DNA from: Clostridium frigoris
Lineage (GTDB): Bacteria > Bacillota > Clostridia > Clostridiales > Clostridiaceae
Reading direction: 5' to 3'
Assembly (NCBI RefSeq): GCF_018861865.1
Contig: NZ_JAHLDV010000002.1
Coordinates: 158,660-222,659, forward strand
DNA length: 64,000 nt
Program-made: the position numbers and the translations under genes
Shown here: piece by piece, positions 7,923 through 17,579 of the stretch
How positions within the stretch are numbered: the stretch's first letter is position 1
Layout of the letters: every line of letters starts with the position of its first letter
The notes under the pieces: model-generated
What the model was told of the DNA's origin: nothing
The model's input: the letters and a program-made list of their open reading frames with translations, nothing else
Database searches by the model: none

Positions 7923-8577
7923 AACAACCACCGTCCTTTCTGAATTCACAACCTATATTTTTACAATCAGCACATCCACTATGCTTTTTTACATTTTTAG
8001 TCTTACTAAGTCCTATAAGTGCGGTTACAGATTTCCTAGGAAGCATTATACTATTTTCAGTAATAGATAGCCCTATCTTTTTATATGCATCTAATACATT
8101 TAGTATCTCGGCTCCATTATCAATTGCGAAGTCTCCATAACCGGGGCTATATCTAGTTGTAATATAGAGATTCTCTTTTAATGCATTTCCCATAATTTCA
8201 TCTTGAAGTTCATCACATACATTCTCTATAGCGGTGCTTGCACAGGCATCCATAATTACGCCCTTTGTGATATCAAATCTTGAGTAGTAAGCTAGTTTGC
8301 TGTCAACAGCAGCTCCCAGAGTTGCCGCCATAACGATGCATTTATCGCAGCTTATTAGAAGATCTTTTATATCTTTATCTTTTAAAACTAAAGTGCTTCC
8401 TAATAGAAAAAGTTTATCATTTTTTCTTTCAATATCAAAAATTTCATATACTGAACTAGATTTGCTTATATCAATTATTTCTTGAACGCATTTATCAATT
8501 AAATCTGTCATACTTTTATCTATTTTTTGGTTTTTATATCCCAAATATCTTAAAACTTCGTTTTTATCGATTTCCAT
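7915..8577 (-). CDS. Methionine synthase activation domain protein (stand-alone MetH reactivation domain)
   Basis: 220 residues from the ATG at 8577, chosen because GTGGAGGC lies 5 bases upstream. It matches the vitamin B12-dependent methionine synthase activation family. The conserved RYSPGYGDFAID carries the SAM/cob(II)alamin-facing RxSPGYG motif, and DACASTAIE plus LMPRKSVTALIG also fit. The C-terminus is cysteine-rich (HSGCADCKNIGCEFRKDGGCC), possibly metal-binding. The role is reductive methylation of inactive cob(II)alamin on MetH using SAM. The stop overlaps the metH start by 8 bases, so the two are translationally coupled. The pair is divergent from the SAM-riboswitch-controlled threonine operon. 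Confidence 0.9.
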   Translation of the reverse strand: MEIDKNEVLRYLGYKNQKIDKSMTDLIDKCVQEIIDISKSSSVYEIFDIERKNDKLFLLGSTLVLKDKDIKDLLISCDKCIVMAATLGAAVDSKLAYYSRFDITKGVIMDACASTAIENVCDELQDEIMGNALKENLYITTRYSPGYGDFAIDNGAEILNVLDAYKKIGLSITENSIMLPRKSVTALIGLSKTKNVKKHSGCADCKNIGCEFRKDGGCCE

Positions 8578-8673
8578 AGTAGCCTCCACTTAGTTTTATA
8601 CTAGAATAAGGTATAAATACAATAATTGCAAATATAATATTTATTAATTACATTTAATAGGCCTATGTTTGCA

Positions 8674-8702
8674 TTGACATTTATATCTATATGAGTTACA
8701 AT
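8674..8702 (+). promoter_or_regulatory. Sigma-A promoter of the apgM-thrC-hom operon
   Basis: TTGACA (8674-8679), 17-base spacer, TACAAT (8697-8702). Transcription would begin near 8709, just ahead of the riboswitch P1 stem. Confidence 0.85.
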
Positions 8703-8722
8703 AAAAAACAATAATTTAATAA

Positions 8723-8835
8723 ATTTCTTATTTAGAGAGGTGGAGGGACTGGCCCTATGAAACCCGACAACCGACATTTATTTTTGATGTAACGGTGTCA
8801 ATTCCTGCAGAACATAGTTCTGAATAATAAGAAAT
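8723..8835 (+). promoter_or_regulatory. SAM-I (S-box) riboswitch
   Basis: The conserved S-box core is clear: AGAGAGGTGGAGGGACTGGC, then CTATGAAACCCGACAACC, then a variable hairpin and GGTGTCAATTCCTGCAG. P1 is a perfect 10-bp helix (ATTTCTTATT 8723-8732 with AATAAGAAAT 8826-8835). Its 3' strand can instead pair, as 8829-8844, with 8859-8874 to form an antiterminator that excludes the terminator at 8861-8893. Binding of SAM therefore stops transcription. It lies on the plus strand, so the target is the threonine operon and not the divergent metH pair. Confidence 0.95.
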
Positions 8836-8860
8836 CAGTTTTTTACCTATAGTAATATAA

Positions 8861-8893
8861 AAAACTGCTTTCTTACTTGAAGGCAGTTTTTTT
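8861..8893 (+). terminator. Riboswitch-controlled intrinsic terminator
   Basis: AAACTGC...TTC pairs with GAA.GGCAGTTT and is followed by a T run. Its left arm is shared with the antiterminator described for the SAM-I element. Confidence 0.9.
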
Positions 8894-8977
8894 AATAGAA
8901 ATAAAAATAAAAAAAATTATTAGAAAATTTGAATAATTAAAAAGATTTATACAATAATTAATCAAAGGAGTGTTAAT

Positions 8978-10195
8978 ATGAAATATATCGTAGTACTCTG
9001 TGATGGAATGGCAGATTACCAAATTAAGGAGTTAGACAACAAAACACCTCTTCAATATGCGAGTACCCCTGCTATGGATTATATGGCAAAGCATGGTTTG
9101 CAGGGTTTGGTTAAAACTGTTCCTAAGGGGATGCCCGCAGGAAGCGATACAGCAAATATGACTGTTTTTGGATATGATACAGCTGTGTATTATAGTGGCC
9201 GTTCACCTTTCGAGGCAGCAAGTATGGGAGTGGAAATGTTAGATACAGATGTTACCTTTAGATGTAATTTGGTAACAGTGTCAGAAGACGAGCCATACGA
9301 GGAAAAGATTATGATTGATCATAGCTCAGATGAAATTACAACGGAGGAGTCAACGGAGTTATTAAAAGCAGTAAGTGAGCATTTAAGCACTGAGGCTATA
9401 AAGTTTTATCCAGGGATTAGTTATAGGCACCTAATGATATGGGACAAGGGTCCTTACGAATGGACACTTACACCACCTCATGATATTCTAGGCCAAAAGG
9501 TAAAAGGTTATATGCCCAAAGGCATAGGTAGCGATATAATAGAAGCAATGACAAAGAAAAGCAGTAAATTTTTATCAAACCATGAAATAAATAAAAAGAG
9601 AATAGCAAGAGGTCTTAAACCAGCTAATTCAATATGGATTTGGGGAGAAGGAAAGAAACCACTCCTATCTAGCTTTTATAAAAAATATAATCTAAAAGGT
9701 TCAGTGATTTCTGCAGTTGATTTAGTAAAAGGAATTGGAATGTGTGCAGGAATGGATATTATTGAGGTAGAAGGTGCCACTGGAAATATTCATACTAATT
9801 TTAAAGGTAAAGCAAAAGCTGCTGTTGAGGAATTGAAAAAGGGAAATGATTTTGTTTATGTTCATATTGAGGCTCCGGATGAATGTGGTCATAGATGTGA
9901 AATAGAAAATAAATATAAAGCTATAGAGCTTATAGATAAACAGATAGTACAGGTTATTAAAGATGAGATGGAGAAGTTAGGCGAAGATTATAGAATGATA
10001 ATACTTCCAGATCATCCAACCCCTTTATCTCTTAGGACACATACAAGTGATCCTGTACCATTTTTAATATACCAAAGTAATGATGAAAAAGAAGATGGAA
10101 ATGACACTTATAATGAATTTACGGCGAAAGAAACAGGTTTGTATTTTCCAGAAGGATATAAGTTAATGGATTATTTTATAAAAGGCGAAAAATAA
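8978..10195 (+). CDS. apgM: Cofactor-independent phosphoglycerate mutase family protein; probable homoserine kinase substitute
   Basis: 405 residues of the archaeal-type ApgM branch of the alkaline-phosphatase superfamily. Visible metal and active-site parts are Asp9 in VVLCDGMADY, the likely phosphoserine Ser56 in GMPAGSDTANM, HIEAPDECGH, and LPDHPTPLSLRTH near the C-terminus. By sequence alone it could be a phosphoglycerate mutase. However, it lies directly ahead of thrC and hom, behind a SAM riboswitch, with no GHMP-type thrB here, and ApgM homologues have been proposed to act as homoserine kinase in such operons. I infer that role; only an assay would prove it. AAAGGAGTG precedes the ATG. 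Confidence 0.85.
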   Translation: MKYIVVLCDGMADYQIKELDNKTPLQYASTPAMDYMAKHGLQGLVKTVPKGMPAGSDTANMTVFGYDTAVYYSGRSPFEAASMGVEMLDTDVTFRCNLVTVSEDEPYEEKIMIDHSSDEITTEESTELLKAVSEHLSTEAIKFYPGISYRHLMIWDKGPYEWTLTPPHDILGQKVKGYMPKGIGSDIIEAMTKKSSKFLSNHEINKKRIARGLKPANSIWIWGEGKKPLLSSFYKKYNLKGSVISAVDLVKGIGMCAGMDIIEVEGATGNIHTNFKGKAKAAVEELKKGNDFVYVHIEAPDECGHRCEIENKYKAIELIDKQIVQVIKDEMEKLGEDYRMIILPDHPTPLSLRTHTSDPVPFLIYQSNDEKEDGNDTYNEFTAKETGLYFPEGYKLMDYFIKGEK

Positions 10196-10257
10196 GAGCA
10201 ACTAATATAAAAATTATAAATGTAATTACTAAAAGATAAAATAGGAGGAATAATATT

Positions 10258-11748
10258 ATGGAGCAAATATATTATAAGAGTACTCGTGGGAATGAAAAAT
10301 TAGTAAAATCAGCAGAAGCTATAGCAAGAGGACTTGGCGAAGATGGTGGACTTTTTGTACCAACATCAATTCCTAAACTTACTGCATCTCTTGAAGAATT
10401 AAAAGGAATGGATTATAAACAATTAGCATTTACTATAATGAGGGAATTTTTAACAGATTATGATGAAAAAGATTTATTAGAGTCAATTGATAAGGCATAT
10501 GATGAAAAATTCGATACACCAGTTATTGCGCCACTAGCAAAACATGGAGAAAATTATTTTCTAGAATTATATCATGGACCAACTCTAGCATTTAAGGATA
10601 TGGCTTTATCAATCTTACCTTATTTATTAAAAAATGCAGTAAAGAAATTAAACATAAATAAAGAAATGGTTATTCTTACTGCAACATCTGGTGATACAGG
10701 TAAAGCCGCACTTGAGGGCTTTGCAAATGTGGAGGGAACAAAGATAATAGTATTTTTCCCACAAGAGGGTGTTAGCGAGATTCAAAAAAGGCAGATGTTA
10801 ACGCAAACGGGGGATAATACATTTGTTATAGGAATTGAAGGAAATTTTGACGATGCTCAAAATGGAGTTAAGCAGATGCTTACAGATGATAGTCTTCTTA
10901 AAAGATTAGAAGCTAATAATAAGATGTTCTCATCAGCAAATTCAATAAATATCGGAAGGTTAATACCTCAAGTTGTCTATTATTTTTATGCATATACTCA
11001 GCTTTGCAACAAGGGAGAGATAAATGTAGGGGAAGAGATAAATTTCTGCGTTCCTACTGGAAACTTTGGAAATATATTAGCAGGATATTATGCAAAAAAG
11101 ATGGGTCTTCCAATTAAAAAGTTAATTTGTGCTTCAAATGAAAATAAAGTTTTATATGATTTTATAAATACAGGTACATATGATAGGGTACGTGATTTTG
11201 TAATTACAATGTCTCCTTCAATGGATATATTAATTTCAAGTAACCTTGAAAGACTTTTATATGCTATTAGTGGGGAAAATACAACGAAGATAAAAGACCT
11301 TATGGACAAGCTTAAAAAAGATGGTAAATATGAAATAGACGATAATATGAAAAAAGAGTTAAAGGACTTTTTCGGAGGATATGCAAGCGAAGAGGATACT
11401 GCGAATGCAATAACTGCAGTTTATAAAACTACTAATTATGTGATTGACACTCATACTGCAGTTTCTTATGCAGTTTATAAAAAGTATTTAGAAGAAACAA
11501 AAGATACAACAAAAACGGTTATTGTGTCTACTGCAAGTCCATATAAATTTACACCAGATGTTATGAAATCAATAGATGCAAAATACACAGGTTTAAATGA
11601 TTTTAAATTAATAAAGGAACTTAATAAATTAACAAAAGAGGATATTCCAGTGGGTATTAAGGATTTAGAAACAAGACCTATACTTCACAAAATCGTCTGT
11701 GAAAAGAATGAAATGCAAATACAAATTGAAAAGATTCTTAATATTTAA
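10258..11748 (+). CDS. thrC: Threonine synthase
   Basis: 496 residues, the longer fungal/bacterial class of threonine synthase. This PLP enzyme converts O-phosphohomoserine to threonine and phosphate. The PLP lysine is Lys113 in GPTLAFKDMALS, the phosphate-binding segment is TATSGDTGKAALEGF, and the N-terminal family domain (YYKSTRGNEKLVKSAEAIARGLGEDGGLFVP) is intact. ATAGGAGGAATAAT precedes the ATG. It is the second gene of the SAM-regulated operon, 62 bases after apgM and 89 before hom. Its need for phosphohomoserine supports the kinase idea for apgM. Confidence 0.95.
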   Translation: MEQIYYKSTRGNEKLVKSAEAIARGLGEDGGLFVPTSIPKLTASLEELKGMDYKQLAFTIMREFLTDYDEKDLLESIDKAYDEKFDTPVIAPLAKHGENYFLELYHGPTLAFKDMALSILPYLLKNAVKKLNINKEMVILTATSGDTGKAALEGFANVEGTKIIVFFPQEGVSEIQKRQMLTQTGDNTFVIGIEGNFDDAQNGVKQMLTDDSLLKRLEANNKMFSSANSINIGRLIPQVVYYFYAYTQLCNKGEINVGEEINFCVPTGNFGNILAGYYAKKMGLPIKKLICASNENKVLYDFINTGTYDRVRDFVITMSPSMDILISSNLERLLYAISGENTTKIKDLMDKLKKDGKYEIDDNMKKELKDFFGGYASEEDTANAITAVYKTTNYVIDTHTAVSYAVYKKYLEETKDTTKTVIVSTASPYKFTPDVMKSIDAKYTGLNDFKLIKELNKLTKEDIPVGIKDLETRPILHKIVCEKNEMQIQIEKILNI

Positions 11749-11837
11749 TGACTTTTTAGAACAAAATTTTTGATATTATAATAAATCAAAAGTTATTAAG
11801 TGTGCTTTATACAAGGGTTTAGGAAAGGAGAATTCAA

Positions 11838-13127
11838 ATGGAAAAGGTCAAAATAGCGATTTTAGGTTTTGGTAATGTAGGTACAGGCGTATGGAAAATA
11901 TTGAATGAGAATAAAAAAGAAATTATGAAACGTTCAAATTATGAAATAGAGGTTGCCAAAATACTTGTAAAAGACATAAATAAAAGCAGAAATATTGAAA
12001 TAGCTCCTGGAATATTAACAGATAATATTGATGATATTATTAACGATGAGAGTATAAAGATAGTTGTTGAACTTATTGGTGGAAGTAGTGAGGCTAAGGA
12101 TTATATGATACGTGCAATGAGAGCTAAAAAACATATTGTAACTGCTAATAAATTAGTAATTGCAAACTGGGGTAAGGAATTATTTAAAATAGCTGACGCA
12201 GAAAATGTATTATTTTATTATGAGGCAAGTGTAGCTGGTGGAATTCCAATAATACGTGAAATTAATGAGAGTCTTACAGCAAATAGGATTGAGCAAATAA
12301 TCGGAATTATAAATGGGACAACTAATTATATATTAAGTAAAATGACTATAGATGGAAGTAGTTTTAATGAGGCATTAAAAGAGGCCCAAGAAAAGGGCTA
12401 TGCTGAAGCTGACCCAACATCTGATGTTGATGGCTATGATGCCGTATATAAACTTGCGATAATGTCTTCATTAGCCTTTGGGACTGAAGTGAATCATGAT
12501 TGTGTTTATAGAGAAGGAATAAGAAACATAAGTGCAGTTGACATAGAATACGCTAAAAAATTTGGCTATACTATAAAACTTTTAGCAATAGCAAAGGAGA
12601 AAGATAACAAGTTAGAGTTAAGAGTACATCCAACACTAGTTCCGTCGTCTCATCCTATGGCAAATGTAAATGATGCTTATAATGCAATTATGATAAAAGG
12701 GAATGCAGTTGGAGAGTTAATGCTGTACGGAAAAGGAGCAGGAGATCTTCCAACAGGAAGTGCAGTTGTGGGAGATATAATATCAATACTTAGAAATAAT
12801 GTAAAACCAGCTGATACAATGGGAGAAGTTGGAGTAGTTGAGTTTAAAGAAGTGAAAAAAGCTCAGGAAAATGAATCTGAATTCTATATAAGACTTGATT
12901 TTAAGGATAAAGCAGGGGTTCTAGGAGATACAGCAAATATATTTGGAGAAAACAATGTTAGTATTGTATCAATTACTCAAGATGTAGAGCGTGGTGATCA
13001 TTCCTCGCTTGCATTTATAACACATATAAGTGCAGAAAAGAACATCAGAAATTCACTTAATAAAATAATACAATTAGATAACGTAAACAATGTGGAAAGT
13101 ATAATAAGAATAGAATCATTTAATTAG
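11838..13127 (+). CDS. hom: Homoserine dehydrogenase
   Basis: 429 residues. The NAD(P)-binding fold opens with ILGFGNVGTGVWKIL. The catalytic region includes VTANK, YYEASVAGGIPIIRE and GTTNYILSKM, followed by DPTSDVDGYDAVYKLAIMSSLAFG. A C-terminal ACT domain (about 350-429, FYIRLDFKDKAGVLGDTANIF) is the usual site of threonine feedback. It reduces aspartate semialdehyde to homoserine, the branch point between threonine and methionine, which explains why a SAM sensor controls this operon. GGAAAGGAG precedes the ATG. A 19-bp hairpin terminator follows, closing the operon. Confidence 0.95.
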   Translation: MEKVKIAILGFGNVGTGVWKILNENKKEIMKRSNYEIEVAKILVKDINKSRNIEIAPGILTDNIDDIINDESIKIVVELIGGSSEAKDYMIRAMRAKKHIVTANKLVIANWGKELFKIADAENVLFYYEASVAGGIPIIREINESLTANRIEQIIGIINGTTNYILSKMTIDGSSFNEALKEAQEKGYAEADPTSDVDGYDAVYKLAIMSSLAFGTEVNHDCVYREGIRNISAVDIEYAKKFGYTIKLLAIAKEKDNKLELRVHPTLVPSSHPMANVNDAYNAIMIKGNAVGELMLYGKGAGDLPTGSAVVGDIISILRNNVKPADTMGEVGVVEFKEVKKAQENESEFYIRLDFKDKAGVLGDTANIFGENNVSIVSITQDVERGDHSSLAFITHISAEKNIRNSLNKIIQLDNVNNVESIIRIESFN

Positions 13128-13147
13128 ATTTTATTTTGAGTAAAATA

Positions 13148-13190
13148 AATCCTCCTACAAATGATATATACATCATTTGTAGGAGGATTT
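13148..13190. terminator. Strong hairpin terminator after hom
   Basis: AAATCCTCCTACAAATGAT and its exact complement ATCATTTGTAGGAGGATTT form a 19-bp stem with a short loop. It lies between convergent genes and probably stops transcripts from both sides; the T run is short on the plus strand. Confidence 0.75.
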
Positions 13191-13207
13191 TGAAATGGGA
13201 GGTCTAA

Positions 13208-14236
13208 TTAATTACTTACTGCCTCGCCTTTTGAAGTGATTTTTAGATCGTATATTTCAGGAGATCTATTTCCTTTAAAAGTTACACTGTTTTTAAGTTC
13301 ATTATAGCTTACAGTATTTTCGACTATATATAAAGGTCTGTTTTTGCTTTCATCGGAAATTCTTCCAATATATTGACCCATTATAGCCATAAAGCAGAAC
13401 ATTAGTCCAAACATCATTAATGAAATTGAAAGAATTAAGCCTAAGTTTAATATAGCGCCTTTATTAATCATCGAGGTTATTATAGTAATAATTAATAAAA
13501 CAGTACCTATTAGGCCAGTAAATGCTCCAAAGTAGCCAGCAAATACTAATGGTTTATAAGAAAAAGAAGTTATTCCGTCAAAAGCTAATGTAAACATTTT
13601 TTTGAGAGAATATTTTGTTTCGCCAGCAAATCTTTCTTTACGAACAAATTCTACAAATGTTTGTTTAAACCCGAGCCAACTAACTAGGCCTCTTATATAT
13701 CTGTTCTTTTCTGGCAATGAGTTCAGAGCATCACATACTTTTCTGTCGATAAGTCTAAAATCACCAGTATCAACTGGTATATCTATACTTGTCATGCTTT
13801 TTAACAATCTATAGTAGACAGTAGATGTGAATTTTTTGAAAAAAGTTTCGCCAACTCTTTTGACTCTTTTACCATATACGACATCGTAACCTTCCTTCCA
13901 TTTTGCAATCATGTCTATCATAGCTTCAGGAGGATCTTGAAGATCGGCATCTATTACAATAACAGCATCACCTATTGACTGATTCATTCCAGCAGTTATG
14001 GCAGCTTGATGTCCAAAATTTCTTGAAAAATTTATAAGCTTTATATTTTTATCTGCTCTACATATATTTTCTGTTTTATTTCTTGTCGCATCGTGGCTTC
14101 CATCATTTACAAATATAATTTCATATTTTTCGTTTGTACTATCCATAACAGATTTTAATCTTTTGTAACTCTCGTCTATAACTAGTTCTTCATTATATAA
14201 AGGCACTACTACTGAATAAATAATTCTATTACTCAT
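13208..14236 (-). CDS. GT2 polyprenyl-phosphate glycosyltransferase (GtrB/DPM-like)
   Basis: 342 residues from the ATG at 14236, preceded by GGAGGG; earlier in-frame ATGs sit on or before that ribosome site. The N-terminal GT-A domain has VVVPLYNEE and VIDADLQDPPE, which bind the nucleotide sugar and metal. Two transmembrane segments (about 230-255 and 265-290) follow, as in GtrB and dolichol-phosphate-mannose synthases. It should transfer a sugar to undecaprenyl phosphate to make the lipid donor used by GT-C enzymes, two of which are encoded at 19.9-23.6 kb. Its upstream region shares a 45-base promoter block with the larger GT-C gene, so co-regulation is likely. The sugar is unknown. Confidence 0.88.
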   Translation of the reverse strand: MSNRIIYSVVVPLYNEELVIDESYKRLKSVMDSTNEKYEIIFVNDGSHDATRNKTENICRADKNIKLINFSRNFGHQAAITAGMNQSIGDAVIVIDADLQDPPEAMIDMIAKWKEGYDVVYGKRVKRVGETFFKKFTSTVYYRLLKSMTSIDIPVDTGDFRLIDRKVCDALNSLPEKNRYIRGLVSWLGFKQTFVEFVRKERFAGETKYSLKKMFTLAFDGITSFSYKPLVFAGYFGAFTGLIGTVLLIITIITSMINKGAILNLGLILSISLMMFGLMFCFMAIMGQYIGRISDESKNRPLYIVENTVSYNELKNSVTFKGNRSPEIYDLKITSKGEAVSN

Positions 14237-14310
14237 TACTATCATTCCCTCCGAATTAATTTTTTTAATCAACTTTAAATGTTTCTCTATAATTAAAATT
14301 ATAAGGGGAA

Positions 14311-14355
14311 ATTGTAGCATCAGTATCAAATCAATATGTGAACTTTATGTGATAT
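14311..14355 (-). promoter_or_regulatory. Probable response-regulator box and promoter of the GT2 gene
   Basis: On the plus strand TATGTGA occurs at 14335 and again at 14346, an 11-base period typical of tandem OmpR-type sites. The whole block aligns without gaps to 23728-23772 (about 38 of 45 identical). On the minus strand it reads TCACATAAAGTTCACATA followed by an AT-rich promoter-like region, about 100 bases before the GT2 start. Confidence 0.6.
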
Positions 14356-14385
14356 TCCTATATAAGCATTGTTTATTATTAAACA

Positions 14386-14414
14386 AAAAGGCTGCCTATA
14401 ACAGGCAACCTTTT
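14386..14414 (-). terminator. Terminator of the collagen-like gene
   Basis: AAAAGG.TGCCT pairs with AGGCA.CCTTTT; on the minus strand the stem is followed by TTTTTGTTTA. It lies 55 bases after the collagen-like stop codon. Confidence 0.75.
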
Positions 14415-14468
14415 AAGGTAATGAAATTATTTTATAATTTGTTATTTTTGAAACTAAATTAAACTTTA

Positions 14469-15656
<1,188 letters not shown>

Positions 15657-15723
15657 TATTAGACACCTTCCTCATTGATAATACTTTATTTATTTAAAAT
15701 ATTTTATTTTCTTTTATTAAAAT

Positions 15724-15753
15724 GCTTGTACTCTTTTATAGGAAGCTTGTACT
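15724..15753 (-). promoter_or_regulatory. Two direct repeats upstream of the collagen-like gene
   Basis: GCTTGTACT occurs at 15724-15732 and 15745-15753, exactly 21 bases (two helical turns) apart. A SigK-like -10 (CATA, three bases, TG on the minus strand) lies just upstream. Both suggest sporulation control; this is inference. Confidence 0.3.
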
Positions 15754-15882
15754 TTCCATACATAGTATGCTGATACTTTATTTTTGTGTTAAACAGATAT
15801 AGTAAGAATTTAATCAATTTAAAAAAATATAGATTAAAATACAATCTATATTTCTAAACTATGAAAAATGAAATAAATAAGT

Positions 15883-16968
15883 TTATAAGCTATCTAAATA
15901 TATTTTATGATTATTCAATAATCTTTCATCATTAGGTGAAAGATTAATCGCAAGCTGCGAAAATTCTGTTGCTTTATCTAGCATGTTTAAATGGTAACAG
16001 CCTAAAGCGGCCAAATCATAAGGTGTATAGTCCCAAGCATTTGCATCGTTAGCAAAGTCAAATGATTTCTCTTTGATTTTTAATGCTTCAGTTGCATAAT
16101 AATAAACACTAGACCAATCTTCCTCTTTGTATGCTAGTAAAGATAGATCTATATAGGGTTCTCTTGATAAAATAGATTCACTTATCGCTTTATGAAACCA
16201 TTTTTTAGCATTTAAAATTTCACCCTTTTCAGAATATGATTTTCCAATAAATCTCATGGAAGAGGATCTTTCATCTTCCCAAGTTGAGGTCGGTAGTGAT
16301 AAATACTCTTTTAAGGTTAAAATGCAATCATCCCAGTTATTAGCAAACATATATTCGCGGCCAAGATAATACAAATTTCTACTACTGTTAGGGTTTTCTT
16401 CCACCGCCAATTTTAGTAATGGAAGATTTAAACTTCTATTTTTGCTAATGTCAGGATAATGATTGTAAACTAGTCCCTTAATATATACTTGAGTTTCTTC
16501 ACCCTCTCCTATATATTCTAAAATTTCATGTGTTGGATATATCCATTTATAACCATGCCTTGAGTGGATTCTTGACCAGGTATATTGAACTGCTGGTGTA
16601 CCATCAGTATTAATGCTCCAATTATATAGATATGATCCTCTTGTGGTTTCTTTTGTCCATGCATTTTCTAAATGCTCTCTCCAGCCATCCTCAATTACAT
16701 CATCAAGATCTGAGGAAACACATATATCCATATATTCTGGAATGAATTTTAAACATTCATTTCTTGAGTAATCAAATCGAAATGGAGTAACATTTATAGA
16801 ATAAACAACAGCACCTCTTTCTTTTAGCTTATTAATTGTATCATCGGTAGAACCTGTATCTACAACTATAACAACATCAGCGTTACTAACATGATCCATA
16901 AAGCGGTCAACGAACTGTTCTTCATTTTTACATATTGCATATACGCAAACTTTATATTTACCATTCAT
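15883..16968 (-). CDS. GT2 glycosyltransferase with TPR repeats, possibly acting on the collagen-like protein
   Basis: 361 residues. The N-terminal GT-A domain starts VCVYAICKNEEQFVDRFMDH and has VVDTGSTDDT and the metal-binding SSDLDDVIEDGW (a DxD type). From about residue 190 the protein is helical and TPR-like (NSSRNLYYLGREYMFANNWD, then AKKWFHKAI and YHLNMLDKATEFSQLAINLS). This GT-plus-TPR layout is common in enzymes that glycosylate proteins in the cytoplasm. In C. difficile a glycosyltransferase gene (sgtA) sits beside bclA3 and modifies it, and the position 200 bases upstream of the collagen-like gene suggests a similar pairing. TAGGAGGC precedes the ATG. The acceptor is not proven. 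Confidence 0.82.
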   Translation of the reverse strand: MNGKYKVCVYAICKNEEQFVDRFMDHVSNADVVIVVDTGSTDDTINKLKERGAVVYSINVTPFRFDYSRNECLKFIPEYMDICVSSDLDDVIEDGWREHLENAWTKETTRGSYLYNWSINTDGTPAVQYTWSRIHSRHGYKWIYPTHEILEYIGEGEETQVYIKGLVYNHYPDISKNRSLNLPLLKLAVEENPNSSRNLYYLGREYMFANNWDDCILTLKEYLSLPTSTWEDERSSSMRFIGKSYSEKGEILNAKKWFHKAISESILSREPYIDLSLLAYKEEDWSSVYYYATEALKIKEKSFDFANDANAWDYTPYDLAALGCYHLNMLDKATEFSQLAINLSPNDERLLNNHKIYLDSL

Positions 16969-17080
16969 GTAAAAGCCTCCTAATAAACAAGTATTTATGA
17001 CACATTACATTATATGGTCAAAAATAATTATGGGTTACATAGAATAGTTCATAGTAGAATAATCATTATGAATTATGATT

Positions 17081-17137
17081 ATTCTCAAAAAGAAAAAACA
17101 AACAATAAATTATTGATTGTTCTTTATTTTTGAGAAT
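17081..17137 (-). terminator. Nested hairpin after the serine-rich coiled-coil gene
   Basis: ATTCTCAAAAA (17081-17091) pairs with TTTTTGAGAAT (17127-17137), with an inner AACAAT/ATTG.TT stem. It lies downstream of the stop that the gene would have if its internal TAA were absent (17145-17147). Confidence 0.5.
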
Positions 17138-17261
17138 ATGCTTATTAAGCATAAACATCAAGAATATTATTGCTAGTAGATTTAGTGGATTTTGTTGAAG
17201 TGCTTTTCAAAAGGTCTAGACTACTATTGCTAGTTTTCGATGATTGCTCCGTACTTGATGT

Positions 17262-17501
17262 TTAATCTGTTTTTACAGATTGCTTTTGAGTGATTTGAGC
17301 TTGAACTTGTTGTATTTTAGCTTCTATCACGGAAGTTTTAGCTGCTTTTGTTTTTGCATCATCCTTACTTGAACTTTCTGCACTCAATTGTGAATTAAGA
17401 GACGTTAGTTGTGATTTGAGTGAACTTACATCACTGCTACTACTGCTTGTAGTACCTGTACTGCTTGTTGTTGCAGTTGATGAAACTAATGAAATACTCA
17501 T
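17262..17501 (-). CDS. Serine/threonine-rich coiled-coil protein (FlxA-like), probably truncated
   Basis: 79 residues: a Ser/Thr-rich head (STATTSSTGTTSSSSSD) followed by a heptad-like coiled coil (VSSLKSQLTSLNSQLSAE, VIEAKIQQVQAQITQKQ). This fits small FlxA-like proteins of unknown function. GGAGGGTAAAT precedes the ATG. The stop at 17262-17264 is followed in the same frame by 39 more sense codons, again Ser/Thr-rich and ending NNILDVYA, up to TAATAA at 17142-17147, and the terminator hairpin lies beyond that. A nonsense mutation or readthrough is therefore likely, the original gene being 17145-17501. It is divergent from a two-component operon. Confidence 0.6.
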   Translation of the reverse strand: MSISLVSSTATTSSTGTTSSSSSDVSSLKSQLTSLNSQLSAESSSKDDAKTKAAKTSVIEAKIQQVQAQITQKQSVKTD

Positions 17502-17579
17502 ATTTACCCTCCTTTACTGTGCTCTGCATTTATTTACCTATTACTATTATCGTATCATTACATGCTTTAGTATAGTCAA

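Noticed and set aside
8590..8722. A cobalamin or SAM riboswitch on the minus strand controlling the metH pair
   Set aside because: The S-box lies on the plus strand, and I could find no aptamer core in the minus-strand leader.
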